From NCBI RefSeq assembly GCF_907164915.1, contig NC_061869.1, forward strand, positions 10,341,721 through 10,405,720: a stretch of 64,000 nt of DNA, written 5' to 3'. This stretch comes from Impatiens glandulifera (Eukaryota > Streptophyta > Magnoliopsida > Ericales > Balsaminaceae). Within the stretch, counting starts at the first letter, position 1, and the number at the start of each line of letters is the position of its first letter. This document shows positions 24,749 to 37,299 of the stretch, one piece after another. The translations under genes were made by a program, and so were the position numbers. The notes beneath the pieces are model-generated. The model searched no databases and was not told the origin of the DNA. It worked only from the letters and a program-made list of their open reading frames with translations.

Positions 24749-25163
24749 TGCTACAATTTTAGATAGTTAGGATTGGTTATCTTTCTGTTTCAATTTTTGT
24801 TATTTGCATACCACATTTTGTTAAATTCTTTTTCCCTCTTTGAACAGTTGTAACTGAATACTTTTAAACTCACCTTTAAATTACAGATATGAATAAATTT
24901 GTAAAAGTTTAGCTTATTGTATTTTGATTTTCCTTCGTCATCTTCAATTTTCGGACTGTTAGGCGTACTAACAAAGTTTAGCTTACCGTATTTTGATTTC
25001 CTTCGTCATCTTCAATTTTCGAACTGTTAGGCGTACTAACAGTATTCTCTTCTCATCCTTGTTTCGTCTTCTTTTTCTAGAACCCTTGATTTCTTGTTCC
25101 CTAACTCTTTTGTTGCCCTTTAAATAATAGATTTAATCTTGGTTCTTGAGATTAAGAGCTCTT
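24749..25163 (+). repeat. 3' LTR, partial, with internal duplication
   Basis: Starts TGCTACAATTTTAGA after the purine tract AAGGGGGG. A segment of about 68 bases beginning AAGTTTAGCTTA is duplicated (24905 and 24974). The last part present in the 5' LTR is missing: similarity stops near TTGAGATTAAGAG, just before a truncated tRNA-Asp at 25184. Confidence 0.85.
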
Positions 25164-25183
25164 ATTATTAGATATAGGCATAT

Positions 25184-25204
25184 TTACCACTATACTACAA
25201 CGAA
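25184..25204 (-). pseudogene. tRNA-Asp 5'-half fragment
   Basis: On the minus strand TCGTTGTAGTATAGTGGTAA, the first third of tRNA-Asp, is cut off after the D arm. It lies next to the truncated end of the retrotransposon LTR. Confidence 0.8.
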
Positions 25205-25283
25205 ATGTTATTCTTCTTGTTTGTTTTACAAATAAGTTGATTTTCAAAAATACAGGTTCACTGTGTTAAACCCAAAATGTTAA

Positions 25284-25355
25284 CGCCGTTGCCGGGGATC
25301 GAACCCGGGTCACCCGCGTGACAGGCGGGAATACTTACCACTATACTACAACGAC
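25284..25355 (-). tRNA. tRNA-Asp (GUC)
   Basis: 72 bases, without CCA, as usual for nuclear genes. The acceptor stem GTCGTTG pairs with CAACGGC, with one G-T pair. The A box (TAGTATAGTGG) and B box (GGTTCGATCCC) are intact. The anticodon stem CCCGC/GCGGG pairs fully around CTGTCAC, with anticodon GTC at 25322-25320. The T stem CCGGG/CCCGG is perfect. A TTTT run follows the 3' end by about six bases and could end Pol III transcription. It is the only copy here with all stems intact. It sits in the same repeat context as the pseudogenes at 9.8-11.4 kb, so it may be a recent copy of a multiplying unit. Confidence 0.95.
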
Positions 25356-25445
25356 TTGTTGTTCAATTTTTGAGAAAAGAGCTTATGTTTTCACTATTAA
25401 GTTAATTTTTAAAATATTTGGATCTAATTATTAACCAATATATTA

Positions 25446-25459
25446 ACTCTTGCAACGAC
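25446..25459 (-). pseudogene. tRNA-Asp collapsed to its acceptor stem
   Basis: GTCGTTG followed directly by CAAGAG and then the same downstream words (TTAATATTTTGG-like) that follow full tRNA copies. The tRNA interior is missing. Equivalent collapsed copies lie at 9729-9743, 10330-10351 and 11224-11238 on the plus strand. Confidence 0.7.
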
Positions 25460-25514
25460 TTGTTATTCTTTTGTTGATAATAAAAAAGTTGGTTTGTTTC
25501 ATTAAATAAGTTAA

Positions 25515-28500
25515 GTTTTTAAAAATGGTTATCATTTATATCATTAGTTGATAAAGGTCTAGTTTTTACCACTTTGTGAATAGGCTTGTATCCCAACCTG
25601 CATGTTAATTTCTTTTAGTAAATCCAAATTTTATTTATGTTATACAAATATCTTCTTTTTGATCATGTTAATTTTTTTCCAAAATATTGGTTTTTAAATT
25701 CCAAAAAATTTTATACCAAATTCTTAGCTCCATGTCTAGGATGTTTATTCGTTTCAAATGTGGTAATCTAGTTATAAACCTTAAGTTTAATAAGAGACTT
25801 TTGATGGTATTCAGCTCGATAAATTTTCAAAGCCCAAATAACTTTCCTAATTTTCTAGTATGTTGAGTTCAAATCCTTCTTTTGAAATTGGAGTATGATA
25901 TATAATATTTTGTATATATTCTTGATGATACATCTGATGGCTATATACAAGAAACCTTTCTTTATTAGGGAATCATATATAATCTAAGATCTTATTCTAA
26001 TCAAATAAAGATAAACAAAAACCAGATAAGATGTGACCTAACTTTCCAATATATTTAAGCAAGAAAATCACAAGAGAATAATGATCATCCCAGAGTGTCA
26101 AAGCATAAGAGTACTGCACTTTCACATGCCTATAGGCTATAGCTCAATTTTTTAGACTAATAACGGAGTCCTTAAGATAAGATGACTTTGTAAGTTTTAT
26201 ATTTTATATACAAGATTATTGTCGAATAGAAATAAACATTTTTATATTTTATTTTTTGAACGAAGAAGAACTAACATGACACCCCACAATCATGAATCCC
26301 CGTTTAAACTTAAAACTTTCAGATGAAATCGAACTCGTGACATTTTGGTCTCTTAAACCGACTTTTACCCACCGGCGACTTTGGTGGGTTAAAAGAAATA
26401 AACATCTTAAAGATCGAAAAATATTGATAATCAGTTGAACTCTAGCTACCTGCATATACGAAAGAAAGAATCTTTGAATTAACATATAGTATATATTCTT
26501 ATAACATCTATAAAGAAGATTACATCACAATTATATATAATATATAATATTACAAAATAATTAAATATTATTTGAAAATTTATATTTAGTGGTATTTTAT
26601 TAATTATAATAATAAAAATATGTTATTATCATTTTGTACTATAATTTAATTAAATAAAATTAATATTATTTAATTATATATAATAAATTAATAATATTTA
26701 AACTAAAAACATCACCTAGAATATATTTTATAATTAATTTTGTATACATTATTATAATATTTATAGTTATTAAAATATAATGATTAAAATAAAATCATAA
26801 TGATACAAGATTTTATAATTAGAAGTCAAATTACAAATAATAATAATGATTAGAGACGCTATTAATAATGGGCTTCATACGGCCCATAATATTCAGATAA
26901 ATTCAACTATTCAGTTTATTTTCATTTTTAGAAAACCTATGAAGCAGTAAAAGTTGGATGGGGAAGGATATTTTAAGTTGTTGTTTTTAAATTTATCCCA
27001 TAATTATTAGTTTAATTATTAAATTATTTAATTTATAAAATAAAAAAAAATATTCTTATTTTAATTTTATTAAAATTAAACTTCAAATATAAAATAACAT
27101 TTTAATAATTTATCCTATAAATTCCCAAATAACTCACTCTTTTTTATCAAATATTTTTTTGTCCATATTCTAAAAAGAAATTTCAAGATTAAACAAGCTC
27201 TAAGAGTTTATTTATATTGACAAAATTAAATGCACATCCCCACCAACCAAAGAATCATGTACATCAAATTATTTGAAAAAATAAAACAAATACTTTTCAG
27301 AGATATTGATCAAGGGTACATGTGATAAAGTATTTTGCCCGGGTAATTAAAAAAAAAAATTGTCTATCCCACACAAATTTGGATTAATATAACGAGTACT
27401 TAAAAAAAACAAGTTGGTAGAAATATAAGTTTTAGTTACCAAATAAAAATAATTTTTGTTTTTATTTTTAAAATAGTTTTATATAATATGACTATAAATA
27501 AGAGTAGACGTTTAATCGTAATTTTAAATAAAATAAAATAATAATAAAATTACAATAATAGTTAACACATTCAAAACACAATAAAATTAATCATTTTGTA
27601 ACACCATTGAAAATATAACAAAAATAATTTATAAACGAACAAACTTAACATAAAATTTAACGTTAACGAGTTCGAAAATCCTAAAAAATATGAATTAGTT
27701 CACGGACCGCCTCCATCAATTTTCTATAATAGATCTCCCTTTCGTCATAATAATAATGTTGTAGAGTAAACGAATCGGTCGAACGCGATTACTGGACGAT
27801 ATCAAATACCTTATAACAATTCTGACTTTTATTCCAACTTAAAATGTTTTAAATGAGAATCGAACAAATTAACTTATAAAAAATTATTAAAATAATTTGA
27901 TTATTTCAAAAAAAAAAAAAAAATCACATTCTCCATATCTTCAACCTAATAAGATTGGCTGATATATAATTGCTAAATGAAACCAAAACTAAGAAATGAT
28001 ATGAGAAAGTTGAGGATTGACAATGGCAGGGGAAATCTTATGCCCATAAAATCATGTCGGCAAACAAAACTACAGTTAGTCAAAATTATTGGGTCCTACT
28101 AAGCATAAATGCCTATTCATATTCCTATTTATTTATCTTCTTTTTATTTTTCAGTAACTTTTATAGGTTTGTCTGGGCTAGTGATTTGTGGGTCACTTTA
28201 ATTAATATCATATAATATGATTTAGTCATGTTTGTATTAAATAGATGTATAGCTAGAAAGTTATTACTTCAATAGTTCATACAAAACAAATGAAAGATAT
28301 AAAAAAACAACACACTAGGGGAGTCAAATAACAAAAATCTTATATAAATAATCAAATATTTCGAGTTCAATTTTCATTAAAAATATCTTAAGTTGAAATG
28401 GTACAAGGTAGAACCAAACATCTCAAAAAAACATTTTAGAGAACTAACCGAGTATGAGTATGAAAATCATAAATTCAAAGTGATTGAAATTATAAGAAGT

Positions 28501-30340
28501 TTAGACTAGGTTATTGCTATATATATATATATATATTAGGGATGAACATTAGGTCTATCTGAATTGTATATTTTCGTCTTTGTTTAAAAACATTGTTTGA
28601 AATTGTTGTTATGTTTGTGTTTTTGTAATAAATTCATTTAATTAATAATCAATTAATTTACATATATGTCAAATATTAATATTACTGAATGTATGGGTTC
28701 GGGATATCTAAATTATTATATTCATGAATATCTAATACATTTTCAATTCGGGTTGAATGTAAATCTTTATCTAATATAACCGACATAATAGATCTCTTGA
28801 CAAAATATATATATATATTTCGATTTTGGTTTCTGTTTTATATGAATCAGATCATTTTGTCTTGAGAATTAAATATCAGAACAAGTCTTGACATGTGAGA
28901 TTGATGATAAGCTTGTAAGTGTCATTCTGAACTATTGTTTCTTTTTATGGTTGCAATGTCTATTTTGTTATATATGCAATTTGTATCATTTGTCCAATAT
29001 ATTTATAAAATGATTCAATATTTTTAAAATAATATAAAATAAATAAATGATAAACAAGAGAGGCAGCAATCATAGGGATTTTCTTATCCTTTGAATTGAT
29101 GATTCATGATATTAATTTGATTCCTCATGTCCACTAAATGTCTTTTTCATCATCCCCAACTTGAGACCTCTAATTACAAATTTTGTCATTGACCCAAGTA
29201 CAAGTTGAGAGATGTTTAATAAGTCATTTTACATTATTGTTTTGTTTTTTAATAAAAAAAATTAATAATCTTATCGGTTAAATTTCATCAAACATAACAT
29301 TCTCGTCAAATCACTAAAATAATTATGAATTGTAGAATGAAAAATACTTAAGAATATGTTCTTCGAATCTTCATTTGGTTTTAATATTCGTTTGGTTTTG
29401 AATCTCCTAAATCTAAATTTATAATTAGTCTATTAATTTCGGTTGAATATGTGTGGATTAAAATCTTAAATCATCTATGATAACTTTTAACTTTTTTAAA
29501 AGATTAAGTAGACTATTTATATATATTTTGGGATATAGTCTTAATATATACCTTTATTATTCGACTTATCAACGAAGTAGTAATATGTCTTATTTTATAC
29601 AAATATATTTCATACTTATTATAAATATATATATTTTAATAGATCAACATAGTTTAATTTTTATTATCATAAAATGTAGCATAGAAATTATGCAGTTGTA
29701 TACTATCTTAGCTTAGATTTCATACTTTTACACTTTATAAGATTTTGACTTCTTAAAATGTTTCTTAGAGCACGAAGAATGAATGAATTGATCCAATGAC
29801 GACTATTTCGTTAAATAATGCATTGATACTCGTGATCGAGAAAATCATTGAAGACAAAAAGAAGATAACGAAGTACAAAAAAAATCCAAACTTAAAAAAA
29901 ACTACAATTCTGTTTATCAAGAATTTATTGTTGTTATAGTTCTAAGTAGTTTCATTTTGCTAAACTTGTGACAGTTTTTTGTCATAACTTAAATTTGTAA
30001 TGGTCCACGGTTCCACAGTTACATTTTCACGGGATTCTTCACGGGATTGTGACTTATTAATGAAAAAGTAATTTTATTTTTTTTAAATATACAGTATTTT
30101 TGTAACTAGTGATAAATACAGAAAAAAAACATCACAAGAGGAGATCACCTGAAACTGAACAGGAACTGTTACTACAGTAAATTCATTAAGGTCTGGTTTG
30201 GAATCCACTTCTTATATATCAAAATCTGATTCATAACAACTTATTTAACTATACTTAAATTGTTCTGCTAGCATATTATGTGGAGGTTTGATCATTAGAC
30301 TTATAACTATAAATTATTCTGCTAGCAATTATACTATGTG
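25515..30340. other. Long AT-rich intergenic stretch, no gene seen
   Basis: Only short low-complexity frames. A SINE-like repeat at 26320-26395 matches 1905-1990. A segment at 27660-27860 faintly resembles the LINE remnants at 1.4 and 39.7 kb. TA tracts occur at 28520-28537 and 28808-28820. Confidence 0.55.
26320..26395 (-). repeat. Second copy of the SINE-like repeat of 1905-1990
   Basis: Shares ATCGAACTCGTGACA-like and TTGGTCTCTTAA words and the overall order with 1905-1990. Confidence 0.4.
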
Positions 30341-32690
30341 AATTAATCTTGATGCGCAAAAATTGATTCGAAAACCCTTGTTGAAAATAAAATTAAAAAA
30401 AAAAACAAAAAAAAAAACAAGCAAGCCCCAATATACCCACATGTGTGTGATAAAAAGAGAAAAAGGTGTGTTTGATTTGATGATTGAAATGGTCCCCAAA
30501 TATTTTGCATATGGCTGCGATTTTGGCTTTTGGGGAATGTGGTGGTTGGAGCTGACCGTGGTTGTTTTTTCTTAGTGAAACATATATTGCCCTGGTCGGT
30601 TTTATAAAAAAAAATTAACATTTAATATTTAAATAATAAATGATAGAGATGATAATTATATATACAACTTAATTATTCTATTATTGCCAACCAAATCGGT
30701 TGAGAAGGTCCAAGATTGGAATACAAACTTGATTCATTCAATGAAAAAGAACTAATATGCAGTTGGATTGGAAATCAAATGAATGGACAAATAATGGTCC
30801 AAGAAATTTAGAAATCTAGGGTATTCCATATAAGGTTCTTAGCCTAATGACAAATGAGTAGTGGATTAGCCAATTCGGAATCCATCTCGCAAATGTTTTT
30901 ATCCTATAACAAAGGAGAACCTTGCGCTCGTGAAAATCATCAATAAAAATCACACCATGTGTAGCGTTGCACTAGAAAGTGTCCAAAATTTCACACCGAA
31001 TCCCAAATAAAATGTGGCAACCGGTTAAACAAAAACATCATAGAAACGTATTATACATGGTAGAAACTCATAATTTCGTAATATAAGAGTTCGAAATTTC
31101 TCACGCAGAAAGGAGGCCATTAAGGAAGAATAGGCATCCCTTAAGCATTTATCAACCCATTAGATCACTCCTTAAGTAAATGATAAATAAGGAAGATGGA
31201 GTCATAAATTAATATAGCCAATTAAATTTTCTAATGAGATAAATAAGTCACTCCAAGAAGTGCATCCTTCTTATGTCCCATTATTTGTTAGGATCCTCTC
31301 TCATTTCTTCTCTTTTTGGCTTCATAATAAAATTTGTATATGAATTTTTTAAACATGACCAATTATATATGAATCTTGAGGTGAAACTCTCCCATAAATT
31401 AAAATTTGGCAAAAATATATATGTTATAATCATAACTCAATCGGTTTGATTTGAATCTCATAATAAAAATATGATTTTTAGCGTGGGATTTATATTTATT
31501 GGCTCTCCAACTTTAATATTTAACTTTCAAATAATGGTTCTTTTTATAATAAAATAGGTCGATGCTAAAATTGCATTTCACCTTCTGTGTAAAAGGCTAG
31601 CCCTCAACCAATATTTAATCTAATTGATTAATAAAAAATAGGACATAAAAATCCCACATTGAAAATATTTAGTAACATAGTAGTATTTACTAACATTTAA
31701 TAGAGAAAATATTTTTAATTAAACTCTTTATTTTTTTTTTACTGGAGTTTATTTTAGAGGTGACTTATTCACAAATGTGAACTTTAAATTAGAAAGTTTT
31801 GGTGGAAATAAGAAATGATTTTTTTAATCTTTAGGTATCACTTAATTAATTTAAATCTAATTTGAAAAAGACAAGAGATATTATCTTTTGGCATTTGTTT
31901 GGTAGCATCATGATTAGCTCTTGATGCTTAATTACATCTTCTTTTATTCTTTTTTTTTTTTTTTTGTAAATTATTACTTGAATGTTTAACTTTAGTTTTA
32001 TATTATTTTCCTTAATGTATATTACTTGAAAACAAAATCAATATCAACTTTTAAGTGTTATAAAAATACAAAGCACTCCTAATTAAATATTTCTAACAAA
32101 ATTATTATGTTTAAATCAACCACTATATATTTTAGTTAGGTATATATATTAGGTTAGATTCTCTATTAAGTTTGAGATTTGATGTCGGTATCATTTTTTT
32201 TTTCAACTCTAGCTATTACATTTGAAATCACAAGGTATCCATTATGTTTATTTATATAAATAATGTGATTTTTATGTTGTTCCATAAAACTAAAATTAAA
32301 GAAATTTGTATACACAAATTATGTGAAATGGTTTCCAAAATCCCAATAATCCCCACACAAACTAAACCACTAATTATCAAACAAACTAAACCATTCCGAG
32401 AATTTATGTGCTCGATTATGTGCTCGATAATTAGACACTCTAATTTGTAATCTTTTTTACATTATCAAACAAAAAATGTCCATGTTCACAAATAGAAAGT
32501 TCACTAGATCAAACAATTTCAATAAACAGATATCATATGTAGTCTAATATCTTACTTTATGTGAAAAAATTACTTTCAATAATAATATAATGTAACAGTA
32601 TATTATATATAAATGATATAGATAAATTAGAAATTAATTTAAGTAGCGAGGTAATATAATTTGAAAAGATTTTCTAGACGAAAAGTTCAC
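30341..32690. other. Intergenic DNA, no gene seen
   Basis: Overlapping open frames at 30343-30621 on both strands cross A-rich tracts and show no family features. The rest is AT-rich without recognisable elements. Confidence 0.5.
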
Positions 32691-32693
32691 GGT

Positions 32694-32747
32694 TCGATTC
32701 TCACCAACTACTCGGATGATTCGATTCTCACCAACTACTCGGATGAT
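32694..32747. repeat. 27-base tandem duplication over the ALOG stop codon
   Basis: Two identical 27-base copies, 32694-32720 and 32721-32747, beginning TCGATTCTCACCAACTACTC. The second holds the last codons and the TAG stop (32737-32735) of the ALOG gene. The first repeats the same codons and stop downstream, in the 3' untranslated region. Confidence 0.97.
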
Positions 32748-33331
32748 GTGGCCGCCACAGTAGAAGTAGTACCACCACCGCCACCGACACCACCACTTCC
32801 ACTCCCATCGCCGGCAGCACCACCGCCACTTCCGCCGGAAGCCGACGCTCCGGCAGTAGACCTTTTCCGTTTCTTCTTTTTCTCATAAGGTATACCCCTA
32901 GCCTTAGCTTGACTTTCTCTAATATCCCTCAAATAAATCCTAACAGCTTTAGCAGCAAATGGATTAGATTCGGGTCGGCCTCCGTTTTCTTCATAAGCGG
33001 CTCGAAGCCGTCCGACAAGTGAGTCGAGGCTTCCCCAAGCTTGCTTCGGCGGGCACGTGCACGGCGCCGGCGGTTGTGGATGTCCGAAATAAGGGCATCC
33101 TGAAGCATGTACCTTAGTTTTTCCGAATTGATCAAGATATTTCATGAACTCGATCACGTGCGCGCCGCTACAACGAGCTAGAGTTAACGGCGGCTTATGG
33201 TTCTTTAAGTATTGTAAGAAAGTTTTCCAGTCACGGCGCTTTTGAGCTTCATATCGGCTTAAAGGAGCTGATTCAGCCGCCGTAGCTGACTCTGTTTCTT
33301 CATGTCGTTCGGCGGCGGCGTCAGGATCCAT
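32735..33331 (-). CDS. ALOG/LSH domain protein, LSH5/LSH6-like, 198 aa
   Basis: A plant-specific nuclear regulator of the LIGHT-DEPENDENT SHORT HYPOCOTYLS / Oryza G1 family, acting at organ boundaries and in inflorescences. It is a single uninterrupted exon, as is usual for the family. The Glu/Ala-rich head (1-24) leads into the ALOG domain (about 25-152), starting [11 protein letters not shown]. It includes the all-alpha core with [12 protein letters not shown] (64-75) and the zinc-ribbon insert with H75, C79, C91 and C93, then [20 protein letters not shown]. It ends [13 protein letters not shown] nuclear localisation signal KKKKRKR (151-157) follows, then a Gly/Ser-rich tail to the stop. 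The motif [14 protein letters not shown] is closest to LSH5/LSH6 as I remember them. The start is the first ATG of the frame. A 27-base duplication spans the stop. Confidence 0.95.
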   Translation of the reverse strand: MDPDAAAERHEETESATAAESAPLSRYEAQKRRDWKTFLQYLKNHKPPLTLARCSGAHVIEFMKYLDQFGKTKVHASGCPYFGHPQPPAPCTCPPKQAWGSLDSLVGRLRAAYEENGGRPESNPFAAKAVRIYLRDIRESQAKARGIPYEKKKKRKRSTAGASASGGSGGGAAGDGSGSGGVGGGGGTTSTVAATSSE

Positions 33332-33620
33332 CGGAGGTCGGACCGGTTGTTTTTTTTATCGGGTACCCGTGAATTGATCCGGCGATGATTGGATCATGGA
33401 GTGGAGATCATCACTCACGAGAAAGAAAGAAAGGATTTTTATTTTTATTTTTTTTCTGATAGTGAGAATTTGAGTTTAGGGTATAGTGTGGATTTGTTCT
33501 GTGTTTACCTTTTGTGCGATGGAGAGAGATTTAGGGAAGAAGAGAGAGATAGGGAGAGAGAGAGAGAAATGGTGATGTGACATTATAAGATAAATGTATT
33601 TGGACCAATGAGGATGATGG
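33332..33620 (-). other. Upstream flank of the ALOG gene, CT/GA-rich leader
   Basis: A GA-rich microsatellite on the plus strand (about 33536-33569; CT-rich in the gene's sense) lies some 200-240 bases before the start codon. This is typical of plant 5' leaders and core promoters. No clear TATA box was chosen. Confidence 0.4.
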
Positions 33621-36100
33621 AGACTTCTCCATTTGTTTGAAGAGGCAGCAGTAGTGTTTGTCTCTCTGTTCTTTTCTATCTTTGGTTAAAAATCAAAAAA
33701 ATCATCATTTTTTTTATAATAAACAAATTTAAAAGATTATTAATGAAAAATATATATGGAAAATAGAAAGTGTTTTAAGTGCAGTGTAGATTAGTTTGGA
33801 TTAAATTCAGCACTATTGACTTTATCATGACTCCACTTTGATAATAAAAAATAATATATAAAGTGTCATGAAAATCAACACATAAGAGGTTAATTCGATG
33901 TTATAGTATATGAATTCACTAAGAAAACGTCACATGTACAAAGAAAAAAAATCAACAAATGAGGGAGATGATACTTCACTTTTGTGTATATATAGATGTC
34001 ACTTCATGAGTGAGATACATGTACTACCTATAGTGATAGCATCGAATTAACCAGGGTGAGGAGAAAGACAAGTTTTGTTTTTTTTCCGGTCAATCAGATT
34101 TTGCACGTCATTTCCTTTCCAAAATTTCATCTCTCAATTATTTATCGATCGATTAAACGTAGATGTTGAGGGATTCTTAACCTTCTTGGAAAACTAGGGT
34201 TCATGTAGCATAGCTAGAATGCCATATTACTATTGCCATAGTTAGATATATGAATTGTCATTTTTGTATTAACAAATACATTTTGTGTCAAATTATTTGT
34301 AGGATGCAAAAATAATTTAAATGTGTTTAGGTACCAACTAACATACAAGATATGTGTAAATAATATAAATATATCATGTGTTGATTTATTTATTCGGAAA
34401 AGATTTGATGTTATGGAGGGACTGATTATTATAACATATATTAATATATTTGAATAAACTATCTATGTATCATTGTGATAATTTATATTAATTGAATAAG
34501 GATTTAGATTGATGATTAATTAAATAAAATTAGATATATATATATGTTATTGTAATAACAAAATATTTATTTAAGGTTTGAGATATATATGTGTGTGTTT
34601 ATATCATTACAAATAACTTATTTTTATTTCTATAAAGATTGCCTTTTCCTAAAAATTAAATATGTTCAAGGATAATACAACAAAGCAACTTGATGATGTC
34701 AAAGGGCCGTGGGCGGGTTACATGCATGGTCCAAACATTTTTAGGGTTTTGTGACTTATTTTCCTGGCCAAAGGTTAAAGAACCCTAATAAGAACAAATA
34801 AAGGACTGATAGTCTTTTAAAAAAACATCTCTTATCTTCTCGTCCAAGTGACTGTCACTTGTTGATTGTTTCCGCAAATAGACTGCCATGTTATGCTACC
34901 ATCAATTTGTGATTTTCCTCCTAATTGGACAACTTTGATTGTCTTGTGTTGGTTCAATCACTTAGTCGAGATTGTCACACTAATTGTTTGACTTAGATAT
35001 TGAAAGCATATATGGTTAAAAGTAACGTGATGTGTTAGGTGTCGATGAGCTATCAAATGCCGATCAATGTTTTGTTTGTATTTTTGAGCTTCAAGAAAAT
35101 TGGCACGATGTTAGTTAGTTTTGTACCTCGTGATTTGAAATTTCTTAAGAAAACATTTTTTATTGTCATGACCTCTATTTCAACACCTTAGTTTTTGATA
35201 AAAAAAAAATATTATAAATTTCGATAATCTTTTGACGAACCTTTGACTTAAAATAAATAAAAGATGTTTTGAAAATAAAATGGTCCTTGGGGAGTGATTA
35301 TGAATTATGCTTTATGATCTAAATATTAGGATTTTACATACAGTTTTGACTTTTTATTTTTAATAATATATATTGTTTTATCTATGTATAGTATCTATAT
35401 ATCTTGGGAAGAAAAGAGAAAAAATTTATTTTATATAATAACTATTCTATGAAATAATTTAACATAACAATACACTCCTAGTCAAACTCATTTTAAAATG
35501 TAATTTTTAATAGGAATTATCTAACTTAAAATTCACATATCTAATTTTGAGACTTTTTTTTTATTGAGATGGTATATAAGTAGGTTAAAGTCTTAAGATG
35601 GTGATTTTTTTAGATTAATAAATAAAATATTTGTGTAAAGGGAAACAGCATCCAATGTGGTGATACAATATGCATCCTTCTCAATTAGTGTTAATAAAAA
35701 AAATCAAGGAAAAAGAAAGCTCCCAAATGAAGACAAATTCATTGTCAATTTCACACACCCCACCATTATAATTTTCTTCTCCATTACAAAAAATATTATG
35801 ATATTAACAATATTAATTTAATACTATCATCCTATTATCCCCGCAAGCTCTTGAAAAAATATTTAATTGTATTTGTGTTTTTTACCTTATATATAAAAAA
35901 GTAATGCCATCAAGCAAATCAATGATGATAAGACATTCTTTTACATTTTCATCTATTAATACAATAAAGTGTGACCTAATACTAAAGTTTTAAATCTACA
36001 CAAGAATGAAGAATATCAAACAAATGAATAGAAATTGGAATTACAATTGTATATGATTTTTTTGTCTTAAATTTAATCATGTAATAAAGATTTGTTAAAA
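33621..36100. other. AT-rich intergenic DNA, no gene seen
   Basis: No coding, RNA or element signature recognised. Confidence 0.55.
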
Positions 36101-36119
36101 ATAATTATTGTCAATATAG

Positions 36120-36460
36120 TTAAAATCTCCACTTTTACTATTACAATTTTACGATCTTACGATAGTATAATGATTTTAATTTTAGATCAAATCTTATGAT
36201 TTTAAATTTATGGTTTTACAATTTTAAGAATATAAATTATTTTGCTATTATACGATTTTACAAAATAAAGTGAATATATATATATATATATGAATAAGTA
36301 AACAAATTGATGTAATTGATTTTGTAATTATAATCTTTTTTAGTACTATTATTTGGTTATTATTATTTTTTAAATTAATTTTATATATAAATAATAATAA
36401 ACTAATATTCTTTTAAAATAAACTTTTACGATTTTAATTAAACTTACACTTTTATAAAAT
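36120..36460 (-). mobile_element. Truncated copy of the ATCGTAAAA MITE-like family
   Basis: The left end (TATAGTTAAAATCTCCACTT) is the inverse of the right end of the fuller copy at 36793-37283. Words of the type ACGATTTTA recur throughout. The matching far end is not found, so the copy appears truncated. Confidence 0.45.
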
Positions 36461-36792
36461 AGGTACTCTCGAATTTGAAGGTACAATACCTCAAGTTAAT
36501 TTCTAATATGGAGAGAACTATTTTAAAACTAAAAAAAGTTCAGGAGTCATTTTTTAATATGTAATAGGTCTATTTATAAAATAAAAATTAAGGAATAAGT
36601 CTTTATATCTATATAGAACTCAATTGTCCTTACAAAATTATCTTCCCATAATACCATTTATTCCAAACTAAACTTTATACAATAAATGTTTTAAAATAAC
36701 AGTAATTTCTTTTATATACTTTGTTTCTTTTAGGTTATAACTTAGATAGTAAATTTTTGTTTTAAATAACAACAATAATTATCCTTAATCAA

Positions 36793-37283
36793 GGCGGTAA
36801 AAATCGAAAGTTTATGTAAAATTGTTAACTAGTTGTAAACTTGTAAAATTAATCTAGATTTTACTTGAAATCGTAAAAGTTTAATTTAAAAAAATAATAG
36901 TTATATATTATCTCTATATATAATAAAGTATTTTATGCTTAGCGAATTTAAAAAATTTATATATTTAAATATAAAATTAATTAAAAAATAATAATAAATA
37001 AATAACACTATAAAAAAATTATACTTACAAAATTAATTATATTAATTTATTTATTTGAATAAACAATAAATTTAATTTTTAATTTTTAAATATAAATTTG
37101 ATTTTTAAACGTGAAATTGTATATAATCGTAAAATTAAAATTATTTATAAACTCGTAAAATCTTATTATCGTAAATTTAAAATCGTAAGAGTTTAACTAT
37201 TTAAGAGTTTATTTAAAATCAGACTCGTTAAACTTCCGTAAAATCGTAATATTTTAAGAGTTCACTCGATATTTTAACTGTTT
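36793..37283 (+). mobile_element. MITE-like element with imperfect inverted ends and direct-repeat flanks
   Basis: The left end GGCGGTAAAAATCGAAAG and the right end (complement AACAGTTAAAATATCGAG) form imperfect inverted repeats. The flanks carry near-identical TATCCTTAAYCAA on both sides (36780-36792 and 37284-37296), as expected of a target-site duplication. The interior is non-coding and rich in ATCGTAAAA. Related inverted copies lie at 36120-36460 and 38930-39145. Superfamily unassigned; a duplication of 9 bases or more would suggest Mutator type. Confidence 0.55.
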
Positions 37284-37299
37284 TATCCTTAACCAAACA

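Larger units (their letters stand above)
19789..25163 (+). mobile_element. Degenerate Ty3/gypsy LTR retrotransposon
   Basis: Order of parts: 5' LTR 19789-20187, tRNA-Met primer site 20191-20202, gag, zinc knuckle, protease, reverse transcriptase, RNase H, integrase, purine tract 24738-24745, and a partial 3' LTR from 24749. Remnants visible in the plus strand: gag near 20220-20640; a CCHC-like YTCHEKWKPNHRCK near 21170; a protease-like ILIDTINTHNFI near 21420; RT motifs [15 protein letters not shown] near 22250 and FDDI near 22450, reached by a frame change; RNase H ETDTSEAGIGAVLM near 22890; and an integrase region about 23460-24130. A VGSWVFVKLQ block near 24285 and KLSPKYFGPFQVLERIG near 24350 follow. 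Many stops and frame changes mean it is dead. The order RT-RNase H-integrase identifies Ty3/gypsy. Confidence 0.93.

Noticed and set aside
19789..25163. Treating the retrotransposon frames (20217-20510, 22135-24694 on either strand) as separate genes
   Set aside because: They are short pieces of a stop-ridden gag-pol region or shadows of it on the other strand.
30343..30621. Minus-strand frame of 92 codons with a Phe-rich stretch
   Set aside because: The Phe/Leu run comes from an A-rich tract, the opposite strand is open as well, and no family feature or splice context is present.
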